This document shows, piece after piece, positions 1-7,202 of a stretch of DNA of 18,897 bases (the first letter of the stretch is position 1; each line of letters starts with the position of its first letter). Source of the stretch: CAYVWB01 sp964455395 (GTDB taxonomy: Bacteria; Desulfobacterota; Desulfovibrionia; Desulfovibrionales; Desulfovibrionaceae). Location of the stretch: NCBI GenBank assembly GCA_964455395.1, contig CAYVWB010000077.1, positions 1 through 18,897 of the forward strand. The letters are read 5' to 3'. The notes under the pieces were generated by a model that saw only the letters and a program-made list of their open reading frames with translations, was not told the origin of the DNA and did not search any database. The position numbers and the translations under genes were made by a program.

Positions 1-33
1 GGCGCCGTCTCCGCCGAGGAGCGGATCGTCTAG
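1..33 (+). pseudogene. Upstream fragment of the ABC exporter, ended by in-frame TAG
   Basis: Frame 1 reads ten residues (GAVSAEERIV) and then TAG at 31-33. The same frame continues directly into ALIGASILSSRAF, which matches the segment of type I secretion ABC exporters just before the last transmembrane helices end (compare the family pattern LIAxSILxxRAL). The residues on both sides of the stop fit one continuous membrane domain, so the stop looks like a nonsense change, a sequencing error, or a suppressed codon. The gene extends beyond the left edge, so the rest of the membrane domain cannot be checked here. Confidence 0.5.
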
Positions 34-81
34 GCGCTCATCGGCGCGTCCATCCTTTCCAGCCGAGCATTCCAGGCCATC

Positions 82-927
82 GTGGGGTGCGCGCAGGCGT
101 TCTCGACCCTCCGCCACGCCGCGCCCGAGCGAGAAGCCGTGGCGCGCGTCGCCGCTCTGGAGAAGGAGCCGGAGAGCGGAGTCGCCATCCGCAACTACGC
201 CGGCGCCGTCCGCTTCGAGGACATGGCCTTCGCGTGGCCCAACGCCGTCGCGCCGCTCTTCGAATCGCTGACCTTGCGCGCGGCGCCCGGGGAACTCACC
301 CTCCTCACCGGACCCAGCGGCGCGGGCAAGAGCGTGCTCATCAAGCTTGTGGCGGGATTGCTGACGCCCACCCGCGGGGAGCTCTTGGCAGACAACACCT
401 CCCTGCGGCAGCTTGCGCCGGCGTGGTGGCGCGCGCAACTCATCTACATGCCTCAGGAACCTGTCTTTTTGCCGGGAACCATCCGTGACAACCTCCTCAT
501 GGCCAACCCAGCCGGAGGAGAACAGGCCATGGCTGCAGCTGTGCGCGCCGCCGGCCTGGAACGCCTGCTGCTCGCCACCCCTGACGGCTTGGAGACGACT
601 CTGCCGGAGGGCGGCGCCCGTCTCGCGCCGGGGGTGCGGCGTCGGCTTGCGTTGGCGCGGGGGCTCATGACCGGCGGCCGTCTCGCATTGTTGGATGACC
701 CCGTCGAGGCCTTGGACGCCGAGGGCGCGCGAGCCGTCCACAGCGTCATCGAACAGCTGCTGGCCTCGGGCCGTTGCGTCATCGCCGCGGGTGAAGATCC
801 CCAGCTGCTGCGCCGGGCCGACGTGGTGGTGGACCTGGGGGTGAAACCCCGGCCGACCATCCGTCGCGTGACCAAGGCCGCTCCCGTTGCGCAAACCCCT
901 TCTGCGCCGGCGCCCCAGGAGTCATGA
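82..927 (+). CDS. Type I secretion ABC transporter, C-terminal nucleotide-binding part, degenerate ATPase
   Basis: This is the ATPase half of an inner-membrane ABC exporter of the type I secretion (PrtD/HlyB) group, which would power export of an unfolded RTX protein with the HlyD adaptor that follows. The GTG at 82 is only the first usable start after the TAG at 31-33; homology begins upstream. Numbered from that GTG, the Walker A (GPSGAGKS, 77-84) and Q-loop (Gln125) are intact. The signature LSGGQ is replaced by LAPGV (181-185), Walker B reads LALLDD so the catalytic Glu is Asp206, and the H-loop His aligns with Glu238. The protein probably binds ATP but hydrolyses it poorly. Glu-to-Asp and lost-His changes are known from the degenerate half of heterodimeric ABC exporters, so a canonical partner gene may lie upstream. 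The C-terminal ~25 residues form a Pro/Ala-rich tail. The alternative is simple decay of a redundant gene, which the stop codon would fit. Confidence 0.8.
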   Translation: MGCAQAFSTLRHAAPEREAVARVAALEKEPESGVAIRNYAGAVRFEDMAFAWPNAVAPLFESLTLRAAPGELTLLTGPSGAGKSVLIKLVAGLLTPTRGELLADNTSLRQLAPAWWRAQLIYMPQEPVFLPGTIRDNLLMANPAGGEQAMAAAVRAAGLERLLLATPDGLETTLPEGGARLAPGVRRRLALARGLMTGGRLALLDDPVEALDAEGARAVHSVIEQLLASGRCVIAAGEDPQLLRRADVVVDLGVKPRPTIRRVTKAAPVAQTPSAPAPQES

Positions 928-1034
928 TGAACATTATGGAGCAGCTCGCCGCGCCTGGAGGCGTTCTCTGTGGATATCAAAACGACATTGGATCGTACAT
1001 ATCGGTCACATTATTCGTACGGGATTCGCCATGA
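927..1034 (+). CDS. Candidate 35-residue coupled micro-ORF between ABC gene and hlyD
   Basis: An ORF from ATG 927 (or ATG 924, one codon longer) to TGA 1032-1034 fills the whole gap between the ABC gene and hlyD. It overlaps the ABC stop at its 5' end, and its TGA overlaps the hlyD ATG as ATGA at 1031-1034. AGGAG at 917-921 lies 5 bases before ATG 927, a good ribosome-binding site, whereas hlyD itself has only a poor one. The peptide begins MNIMEQLAAPGG and ends LFVRDSP. I recognise no family, and no membrane helix or signal peptide is evident. Its likeliest role is translational coupling of hlyD to the ABC gene; a functional peptide is possible but unsupported. Confidence 0.35.
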   Translation: MNIMEQLAAPGGVLCGYQNDIGSYISVTLFVRDSP

Positions 1035-2350
1035 ACGATGACGCCAAGCGCCACGCAGGCGATACGGATGCGGTGCAGGACGCCGGCGAATTGCGCCGCA
1101 GCGGTCGAGTCCTGTTCTGGCTGCTGACAGTGGGATTCGCCGTGGCCGCGTGCTGGGCGGCGTTGGGCGAACTGGACGTGGTGAGCGTCGCGGAAGGGCG
1201 CGTGGCCCCGGCTTCCAAGGTGAAACGGGTGGACCACCTGGAGGGCGGCATCGTGCGCGAGGTGCTCGTGCGAGAAGGCGAGGCCGTGGACGCCGGCGAA
1301 TTGCTCGTGGTGCTGGACGAGACCCTGCAGGGGGCCACGCGCAACGAGGTCGCGGTGCGAGTCGCTTCGTTGCAGGCCGAAGAGGCGCGTCTGGTCGCCG
1401 AAGCAGCCGGCGCCGAGGGCCTCGCTTTTCCGGCGGGGTTTGTCGACGCCCATCCGCAATTGGCGGCCGAGGCCGAGGGGCTTTTCGAGCAGCGCCGCAG
1501 TCGGCTGGCGTCCCAACTTGCCGAGCAGGACGAAGCCGTCGTGCAGATCGAACAGGAGATCGCCGGCGTGGAGGCCCGGGTGAAAAACACCCGCCACGCG
1601 TTGGGGCTCATCAACAAGGAACTCGCCATCAGCCGGCGTTTGCTGGAGGAGCAGCTCGCCACGGAGCTGGATCACATCAAGCTTCGCCGCGAAGCCACGG
1701 CTTTGCAGAGTCGCATCGAGGAAGACGCCGCCGCTCTGGCGCGCGCGCAAGCCGCCTTGAAGGAGGCGCAGGCCAAGCGGAAAAGGCTGGAACAGGAATT
1801 TCGCGAGGACGCCAGTGAGGCGCTGGCGCGGGTCCGGCGGGAACGGCAGGAGGCCTTGCAGCGGCTGGACCGTGTGACGGACGCTCTGGCCCGTACGGAG
1901 ATCCGCTCCCCCACGGCCGGTGTGGTCAAGGCCGTGAGCGTGGTGAACATCGGAGAGGTGGTGTCGCCGGGTCAGACCATCATGGAGATCGTGCCCACGT
2001 CGGATGCGCTGGTGGTGGAAGCTCGTCTGCCCATGGCTGACATCGGTTACGTGATGGTGGGCCAGCCCGCGCGGATCCGGCTCGCCACCCGCGACTCCGT
2101 GCGCTTCGGCCATCTTGAGGGACGGGTGGTCTCCATCAGCCCGGACGCGTTCGTCAGCGAGGACGGGGGCGTTTTCTACACCGTGCGCATCGAGACGGAG
2201 GCCGCGGCTTTCGAGCGCGAGGGCGCGGCGTACCAGCTCTACCCGGGCATGGTGGTGGCCACGGCCATCCGCACCGGCGAACGCACTGTGCTGGAGTACC
2301 TGCTGGAGCCCTTCACCAACGCCATGGCCCTGGCGCTGCAGGAACGGTAA
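1031..2350 (+). CDS. HlyD-family type I secretion periplasmic adaptor
   Basis: This is the membrane fusion protein of a type I secretion system. It would sit in the inner membrane and bridge the ABC exporter to an outer-membrane TolC-type channel. The 439-residue length is usual for the family. A short charged cytoplasmic N-terminus precedes one membrane helix (about 26-45), then a lipoyl/barrel-sandwich half (about 55-98, with the HLEGGIV motif), a long heptad-rich coiled coil (about 100-315) full of Glu, Arg, Gln and Ala, and the second lipoyl half plus beta-barrel (RSPTAGVV...NIGEVVSPGQ). The C-terminus carries YPGMVV and the usual LEYLLEPF ending. I chose ATG 1031 because upstream in-frame residues are unlike the family and the ATGA overlap with the micro-ORF suggests coupling; a start at 887 is much less likely. 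Its closest functional partners here are the ABC gene before it and the convergent RTX gene. No tolC homologue is in the window. Confidence 0.93.
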   Translation: MNDDAKRHAGDTDAVQDAGELRRSGRVLFWLLTVGFAVAACWAALGELDVVSVAEGRVAPASKVKRVDHLEGGIVREVLVREGEAVDAGELLVVLDETLQGATRNEVAVRVASLQAEEARLVAEAAGAEGLAFPAGFVDAHPQLAAEAEGLFEQRRSRLASQLAEQDEAVVQIEQEIAGVEARVKNTRHALGLINKELAISRRLLEEQLATELDHIKLRREATALQSRIEEDAAALARAQAALKEAQAKRKRLEQEFREDASEALARVRRERQEALQRLDRVTDALARTEIRSPTAGVVKAVSVVNIGEVVSPGQTIMEIVPTSDALVVEARLPMADIGYVMVGQPARIRLATRDSVRFGHLEGRVVSISPDAFVSEDGGVFYTVRIETEAAAFEREGAAYQLYPGMVVATAIRTGERTVLEYLLEPFTNAMALALQER

Positions 2351-2435
2351 CCCTCATGCGTTGCGTGGGCGCCCCGAAGACGCCGGCGCGGGCGGGCGAC
2401 GGGTCACGGCGTGGAGGGTGGCGGCGCCAGGCTGG

Positions 2436-2451
2436 CGCATGGGGTCATGCG
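2436..2451. terminator. Small perfect inverted repeat between convergent hlyD and RTX gene
   Basis: CGCATG, a GGGT loop, then CATGCG form a 6-bp perfect stem in the 117-bp gap between two converging genes. No T-run follows on either strand, so a terminator role is only a guess from position. Confidence 0.25.
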
Positions 2452-2467
2452 GGGCGGCTGTCTTGCG

Positions 2468-5400
2468 TCAATAGGCGAAATCCAGGGTGTCGTTGAGCGG
2501 TTCGGAACCATCCGTGAAGGTGGCGATTACCACCTCGCCTCCGGTGGTGCTGGTATTCGGGTCGTAGAGAAGCACATTGTCGGCGTCAAAGTAGAGAATG
2601 TTGACGTTGGGTACGCCGGAGGCGTCGTCGCGGGGGCCGGGGAGCGTCACTTCGTCGGCGACTGTCAAGCCGAAGGCGATGCTGTCGATGAAGATCCTGT
2701 CCGTGCCGCTGAGGAAGTCGACTATGAAGTCGCCCCCTTCCGTCGGGTCCGTGTACCTGAACGTGTCGTTCCCGGCGCCGCCGGTAATGGTGTCGGCGCC
2801 GCCGCCGCCTCGAAGCACGTCGTTGTCGCCCTCCCCGAAAAGTCGTTCGCCGTTGTCGCTGCCGTCGAGTGTGTCGTTGTCGACGCCGCCCCTGAATCCT
2901 TCGATGTTGGCGATGTCCACGGTGATGGTGTTGATGGTGACTTGGTCGCCAGCAGCGTTGACGTTGATGACAAGAGGCGTTGCGGAGAAGACGGCAAACA
3001 GGTCTTCGCCTAATCCGCCATCGACTTGCTGCCCGAATGCGGAAATGTTGACGAAGATGGTGTCGTCGCCGTCGCCGCCGTTGAGGGTGTCGTCGCCGCT
3101 GCCCGAGGTGATCTGGTCGCTGCCGTCGCCGCCGTCGATGGTGTCGTTGAAGGTTCCGGCGGAGTTGTCGCCAAGGGTGTCGTTGAAGTCGGAGCCGATC
3201 AATTTTTCCACGCCGACGATTGAGTCGTCGCCGTCGCCGTCGCCGAGGTCGACGTTCACGGCGGCGGTGGCGGCGCTGTAGTCCAGCACGTCGTCGCCGG
3301 CGTCGCCTTCCATGGTGTCTGCGCCGACGCCCCCGATGAAGACATCTTCGCCCGCGCCCCCGCCCATGCTGTCGTCGCCGCTGCCGCCATCGATGGTGTC
3401 GTTGCCCAGGTCCCCGAAGAGGCTGTCGTTCCCACCGCCGCCTTGGACGGAGTCGTTGCCGTCGCTCATGAAGAACTGGTTGTCGTTGGCGTCGCCGATA
3501 TACGTGTCATTGAACAAGCTCGCTTCAAAAGATTCGAAATTCTGAAACGTGTCATTGCCTGCACCGGTCACGGTCTGGTTGGGAAGGTCGAGGAACGATG
3601 CGGCTTCATTGAGGATGAGTTTGTCCGTGCCGGGGCCGCCGTCGAGAACGTTGTCGTTGAGGTCGCCTTTCACGGTGTCGTCGCCGTCGCCGGTCTGCAC
3701 ATTTTCGACCTGGCTGATGGTTGAGTTGACGCCCACATTGAAGGTTCCGCTGAAGAGATCGACGGTGGCGTTGTCGGTGGTGTCGATGATCAGGCGGTCC
3801 GTGCCTGCGCCGCCGACGAGGCTGTCCACGCCGTCGGCGGCGTTGGTGTAGTAGAAGGTGTCGTCGCCGTCGCCGCCAAGGATGGTGTCGGCGCCGGCGC
3901 CGCCAGCCAGGGAGTCCGCGCCGACTCCGCCTTGGAGGGAGTCGTCGCCTGCTTCGCCGAGCAGCGTGTCTTGTTCCGATCCCCCATCGAGGCTGTCGTT
4001 GTCGTCGCCGCCGAGGAGGCAGTCATTGCCGGAGCCGCCGAACAAGGTATCCTGGCCGGCGTCGCCGCGGAGGGTGTCCACGCCGGAGCCGCCGTCGAGG
4101 CTGTCGTTGTCGGCGCCGCCTTCCAGGGAGTCGTCGCCGAAGCCGCCGAGCAGGGTGTCCACGCCGTCGCCGCCCAGGAGGGTGTCTTTCTCGTTGCCGC
4201 CATCCAGGGAATCCGCGCCGAGGCCGCCGTCCAGCAGGTCGTCCTTGCTGTCGCCTATCAGGGTGTCGTCGCCTGCTTCGCCGCGGAGGGTGTCGTTGTC
4301 CGTGCCGCCGTTCAGGGAGTCGCCGCCGGCGCCGCCGAGCAGGGAGTCCTCCCCCACGCCGGACTCGAAGGTGTCGCCTTGCGTGGACCCGGTCATGGTG
4401 TCGTTGAAACTGGAGCCGATGACGTGCTCGATGGAGACGAGCGTATCCGCGCCTTCGCCCACGCTGGTTCCCGCAGCAAGGTCCAGCTGGATGGCCGCGG
4501 CGGAGCGTGTGTAATCGACGGTGTCCACGCCGCCGCCGCCGTCGATGGAGTCTGCGCCGCCCAGCCCGAAGAATATGTTGGCGCCGGCGTCGCCAACGAG
4601 CGTGTCATTGAAGGTGGAGCCGATGAGACCCTCGACAGCCACCAGGGTGTCGCTGTCCGCGCCGTTGGTGGAGACCCCCGTGCTCAGGTTCGCGTTCACG
4701 CCGCTGGGGGAGGATTCGAAGGAGGCGAAGTCGAAGCCGTTGCCGCCATCCATGGAATCGTTGCCGACGCCGCTCACCAGGGTGTCGTCGCCGTCGCCGC
4801 CTGCGAGGGTGTCGTCGCCGAGCCCGGCGGAAATGGAGTCGTCGCCGGCGGTCCCGGAGAGGAGCTGGCCCTGGGTCTGCGCGGCGGGCGGCGTGGTGGA
4901 GGCCTGAGCCTGGGAGGCGGTTCCCCCGGCGTTGTTCGTGGCGTCGCCAGCAGGCAGACTTTCCGTCGCCGGGGTGTCCTCGACGGGCAACGTGTCCCCG
5001 ACAGGCAGGGCGTCATCACCAAGAGGAGCGGCGCCGGCCGGGGGCGTTGGCGTTTCCGGCGCGGGCGTATCCTCGGTCTGGAAAGAGGTCGGGACCGAAA
5101 GAGCGTTGGAGGGGTCGAGAACGCGGGAGTCGAGCCCTTGGATTTCCTCGGCGCTCAGACCGGTGTCGTCGCCGTCGGCGTCCTGGCCGCTGTCGTTGGC
5201 TCCCTTGTCGGAACTGCTGCTGCCGGCGTCCGCGTCATCGTTCGGGTCGCCCTCTTCATCATTCGCGTCGTCACGCTCCCCGTCGAAGGGGGATTCGTTC
5301 TCTTTGAGAGTGGGAGAGGCTTCGAGGGTTGGCGTGTTTTCCTCGATCCGGGTGGTGGGCTCGTCCGTTGACTGCCCTGTTTGCGTGGATTGTCCGGGTT

Positions 5401-6169
5401 GCGTGGATTGGTCGGGTTGCGTGGGTTGGTCGGGTTGTCCGGATTGGTCGGGTTGGGCCGCCGGCGGCGTGGGGACGTCTTCCTCGGCAGGGAGACCGTC
5501 GTCTGTCCCGGGGAGGCTTTGATCCGGCAGGTCCCGCTCGCCCAAAGTGGAAAGCCCGGCCTTGTCCAGAAAGCGTTGAAAGAGTTCTGGCGTGAGCTCG
5601 CGGAGAGGGCCCAGCCCCAGCGGGTTGATCTCCACGATAAGACGCGGCGCGTCCATGCTGATGACGTCGCCGGTGGTCAGCGAAGTGATCACGAGTTCAT
5701 GCTCCCCGGAGAGGGAGACCACGGCGTGCTGTTCCGGCGCGGGGGAGCCGTCCGGCAGGGGCGGGGGGATCTCGCTGGCAGTCTCCGTGCCGCGGATGCC
5801 GATGAGCGCCAGGGGGGACTCCAGCTGGTAGGCGTCCGGATTCTGCTTGACGATCTCCCCCGTGACGGCGCGGAAGGCGCCTTGGGTCATGCGGAAAAAG
5901 AGCGAAGCCATGGAGGCGTCGTCCGGATCGTAGCCGTAATCCACCAGCTCCAGCCGACTTTCCGCGCCCATGGCGAGGACGCTCTGGTCGGCGAATCGCA
6001 CCTCCATACGGGCCGCCTCGCCTGTAGCGATGGTCTCTCCCTCGTAGACGAGGTCCCCCACGGTGAGGGGACGGCGCCCCTCGGGACCGAGGGCTTGTGC
6101 GTCGCCGTTCAGGGAGGTGACTTCACCGATAGGGGCGTTGGAGCCTGTGGGCGATGCTGCTTGATCCAT
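2468..6169 (-). CDS. Large secreted FecR-domain / RTX calcium-binding repeat protein, probable type I secretion substrate
   Basis: A very acidic protein of 1233 residues with no N-terminal signal peptide, as expected for type I export. A FecR-like domain covers about 37-130, with GETIATG, RMEVRFADQSVLAMG and the IRGTETAS ending. A Pro/Gln/Asp-rich linker follows, including five hexapeptide repeats at 239-268, then a Ser/Asp/Asn/Thr-rich stretch to about 430. Many hemolysin-type nonapeptides (GGxGxDxxx) fill about 436-1140 in blocks (roughly 436-480, 525-550, 600-790, 900-960, 1010-1042 and 1095-1138), separated by beta-rich spacers with a repeated theme (VEGLIGSTFNDT, IEHVIGSSFNDT, VEKLIGSDFNDT). 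The C-terminus has a serralysin-like GNDTFRY...FLSGTDRIF segment and ends DTLDFAY, an acidic-hydrophobic tail typical of the uncleaved type I signal. Ca2+ outside the cell should drive folding. The gene converges on the ABC-HlyD genes. The only cysteine is Cys717, inside a repeat. It could be an adhesin or S-layer-like surface protein; no enzymatic domain was seen. The ribosome-binding site before ATG 6169 is weak. Confidence 0.9.
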   Translation of the reverse strand: MDQAASPTGSNAPIGEVTSLNGDAQALGPEGRRPLTVGDLVYEGETIATGEAARMEVRFADQSVLAMGAESRLELVDYGYDPDDASMASLFFRMTQGAFRAVTGEIVKQNPDAYQLESPLALIGIRGTETASEIPPPLPDGSPAPEQHAVVSLSGEHELVITSLTTGDVISMDAPRLIVEINPLGLGPLRELTPELFQRFLDKAGLSTLGERDLPDQSLPGTDDGLPAEEDVPTPPAAQPDQSGQPDQPTQPDQSTQPGQSTQTGQSTDEPTTRIEENTPTLEASPTLKENESPFDGERDDANDEEGDPNDDADAGSSSSDKGANDSGQDADGDDTGLSAEEIQGLDSRVLDPSNALSVPTSFQTEDTPAPETPTPPAGAAPLGDDALPVGDTLPVEDTPATESLPAGDATNNAGGTASQAQASTTPPAAQTQGQLLSGTAGDDSISAGLGDDTLAGGDGDDTLVSGVGNDSMDGGNGFDFASFESSPSGVNANLSTGVSTNGADSDTLVAVEGLIGSTFNDTLVGDAGANIFFGLGGADSIDGGGGVDTVDYTRSAAAIQLDLAAGTSVGEGADTLVSIEHVIGSSFNDTMTGSTQGDTFESGVGEDSLLGGAGGDSLNGGTDNDTLRGEAGDDTLIGDSKDDLLDGGLGADSLDGGNEKDTLLGGDGVDTLLGGFGDDSLEGGADNDSLDGGSGVDTLRGDAGQDTLFGGSGNDCLLGGDDNDSLDGGSEQDTLLGEAGDDSLQGGVGADSLAGGAGADTILGGDGDDTFYYTNAADGVDSLVGGAGTDRLIIDTTDNATVDLFSGTFNVGVNSTISQVENVQTGDGDDTVKGDLNDNVLDGGPGTDKLILNEAASFLDLPNQTVTGAGNDTFQNFESFEASLFNDTYIGDANDNQFFMSDGNDSVQGGGGNDSLFGDLGNDTIDGGSGDDSMGGGAGEDVFIGGVGADTMEGDAGDDVLDYSAATAAVNVDLGDGDGDDSIVGVEKLIGSDFNDTLGDNSAGTFNDTIDGGDGSDQITSGSGDDTLNGGDGDDTIFVNISAFGQQVDGGLGEDLFAVFSATPLVINVNAAGDQVTINTITVDIANIEGFRGGVDNDTLDGSDNGERLFGEGDNDVLRGGGGADTITGGAGNDTFRYTDPTEGGDFIVDFLSGTDRIFIDSIAFGLTVADEVTLPGPRDDASGVPNVNILYFDADNVLLYDPNTSTTGGEVVIATFTDGSEPLNDTLDFAY
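5366..5455 (-). repeat. Five tandem 18-bp units (hexapeptide QPDQST-type) in the RTX protein linker
   Basis: Read on the - strand, five consecutive 18-base units encode QPDQSG, QPDQPT, QPDQST, QPGQST and QTGQST (protein residues 239-268). The middle units are nearly identical at the DNA level and the last is most diverged. The units keep frame, so gain or loss would only change linker length. Confidence 0.85.
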
Positions 6170-6210
6170 ACGGGCGCGCCTGGTGGAGAATGGTTGCGAA
6201 TGGTGCGATC

Positions 6211-6239
6211 TGCATATCGGATATCGATCCGTTTTGCAA
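6211..6239 (-). promoter_or_regulatory. Possible sigma-70-like promoter for the FecR-RTX gene
   Basis: On the - strand, TTGCAA (6239-6234) is 17 bases from TATGCA (6216-6211), in the only AT-rich patch of the 175-bp gap between the divergent RTX and hydrolase genes. Matches to consensus are weak (4 of 6 and about 3 of 6). A short palindrome, ATCG-GATAT-CGAT (6216-6228), overlaps it and could be an operator. The call rests on position and composition only. Confidence 0.25.
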
Positions 6240-6344
6240 AGCCGAGGCGGCGCCCGGCGTCACGGTGTACACGCGCGCTCGGGAGGTATATCATGAAGAC
6301 GCCCCCCGTGCGCTCCACGAACCATCACGAAGGAGACGAAGCCC

Positions 6345-7142
6345 ATGCGCATAATGATCTCGCTCACCCTTGTCATGGTGTTGAACCTTGCGACGCTGTG
6401 GTGCGCCGGCGCCGGCGCAGCCCTCGCCGACGTGCAGACACGGACCGTGGAGTACGCCCACGAGGGCGTGGCCCTCCAAGGCGTGATGGCGTTCGATGAC
6501 GCACTCTCGGGACCACGGCCCGGCGTGCTGGTGGTCCATGAATGGTACGGCGTGAACGACAACGCCATCCGCGTCGCCAAAGACCTGGCGGGTATGGGGT
6601 ATGTCGCCTTCGCCCTGGACATGTATGGCGCAGGCGTGCTGGCGGAGACCCATGCGGAGGCCGCCGCCCTGGCCAAGCCGTTCTATGCGGATCGCAGTCT
6701 GATGCGGGCGCGCGCGCTGGCTGGCCTGGAAGAGCTGGTGGGGAGCGGTCTGGTGGACATCGAGCGCACGGCGGCCATCGGCTTCTGCTTCGGCGGGACC
6801 ACCGTGCTGGAACTGGCCCGCGCCGGCGCGCCCCTGCGTGGCGTCGTCAGTTTCCACGGAGGGCTGGGTACGCCGCACCCGGAAGACATGGCGCGCTTCC
6901 GCGGCGAGGTGCTCGTCCTCCATGGTGCGGAAGACCCCCTCGTGCCGGCGGAAGAAGTCGCCGCTTTCGAGCAGGAAATGCGTGAAGCCGGCGTCCCCTG
7001 GACGCTCGTGAAATACGGCGACGCGGTGCACAGCTTCACCAACCCCGAAGCGGACAGCGACGCGGCCCGCCACGATCCACGCGCTGCGGCGCGCAGTTTC
7101 CGCCACATGCAAGTTTTCTTCGATGCGGTGCTGAACCCGTAG
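6345..7142 (+). CDS. Exported dienelactone hydrolase family protein
   Basis: An alpha/beta-hydrolase of the dienelactone hydrolase family (265 residues, slightly longer than cytoplasmic members because of a signal peptide). Residues 1-29 are a basic start, a hydrophobic core and an ALA cleavage site, so the enzyme is probably periplasmic. The family triad is visible: Cys148 in the nucleophile elbow GFCFGG, Asp197 in HGAEDPLVP and His229 in DAVHSF. Glu66 in HEWYG matches the Glu that helps activate the Cys in classical enzymes, and the gap VSFHGGL after the elbow is also typical. AAGGAG at 6330-6335 sits 9 bases before the ATG. Family members cleave dienelactones, small esters or unknown substrates; nothing nearby suggests an aromatic degradation pathway, so the substrate is unknown. 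It appears to be monocistronic, divergent from the RTX gene and followed by a probable terminator. Confidence 0.88.
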   Translation: MRIMISLTLVMVLNLATLWCAGAGAALADVQTRTVEYAHEGVALQGVMAFDDALSGPRPGVLVVHEWYGVNDNAIRVAKDLAGMGYVAFALDMYGAGVLAETHAEAAALAKPFYADRSLMRARALAGLEELVGSGLVDIERTAAIGFCFGGTTVLELARAGAPLRGVVSFHGGLGTPHPEDMARFRGEVLVLHGAEDPLVPAEEVAAFEQEMREAGVPWTLVKYGDAVHSFTNPEADSDAARHDPRAAARSFRHMQVFFDAVLNP

Positions 7143-7147
7143 GAGGC

Positions 7148-7163
7148 GCCGGCGTCGGCCGGC
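7148..7163. repeat. Perfect GCCGGC inverted repeat just after the hydrolase gene
   Basis: GCCGGC, a GTCG loop and GCCGGC form a very stable 6-bp hairpin starting 5 bases past the stop codon. No T-run follows. It may protect the transcript 3' end or assist the terminator 12 bases downstream. Confidence 0.35.
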
Positions 7164-7174
7164 ATGGAAATGTC

Positions 7175-7202
7175 GGCGAGGAACGCCTCCCGCCGAATTT
7201 TT
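7175..7202 (+). terminator. Probable intrinsic terminator of the hydrolase gene
   Basis: GGCG plus AGG, an AACG loop, then CCT, a CC bulge and CGCC form a bulged 7-pair stem, followed after GAA by TTTTT (7198-7202). It begins 33 bases after the stop codon of the hydrolase gene, the expected place for a rho-independent terminator. Confidence 0.45.

Noticed and set aside
977..2113. 378-codon open frame antisense to hlyD
   Set aside because: His/Gly/Leu-rich composition is the antisense of a coiled-coil gene; no ribosome-binding site or family likeness, and hlyD is unambiguous.
3932..5371. 479-codon + strand frame antisense to the RTX gene
   Set aside because: Low-complexity Val/Ala/Glu product is the mirror of GGxGxD repeats; repetitive codons keep all frames open.
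2468..6169. LapG-type di-alanine cleavage site in the RTX protein
   Set aside because: GAA at residues 369-371 lies in a Pro-rich linker without the expected context or N-terminal retention module, and no LapG/LapD gene is present.
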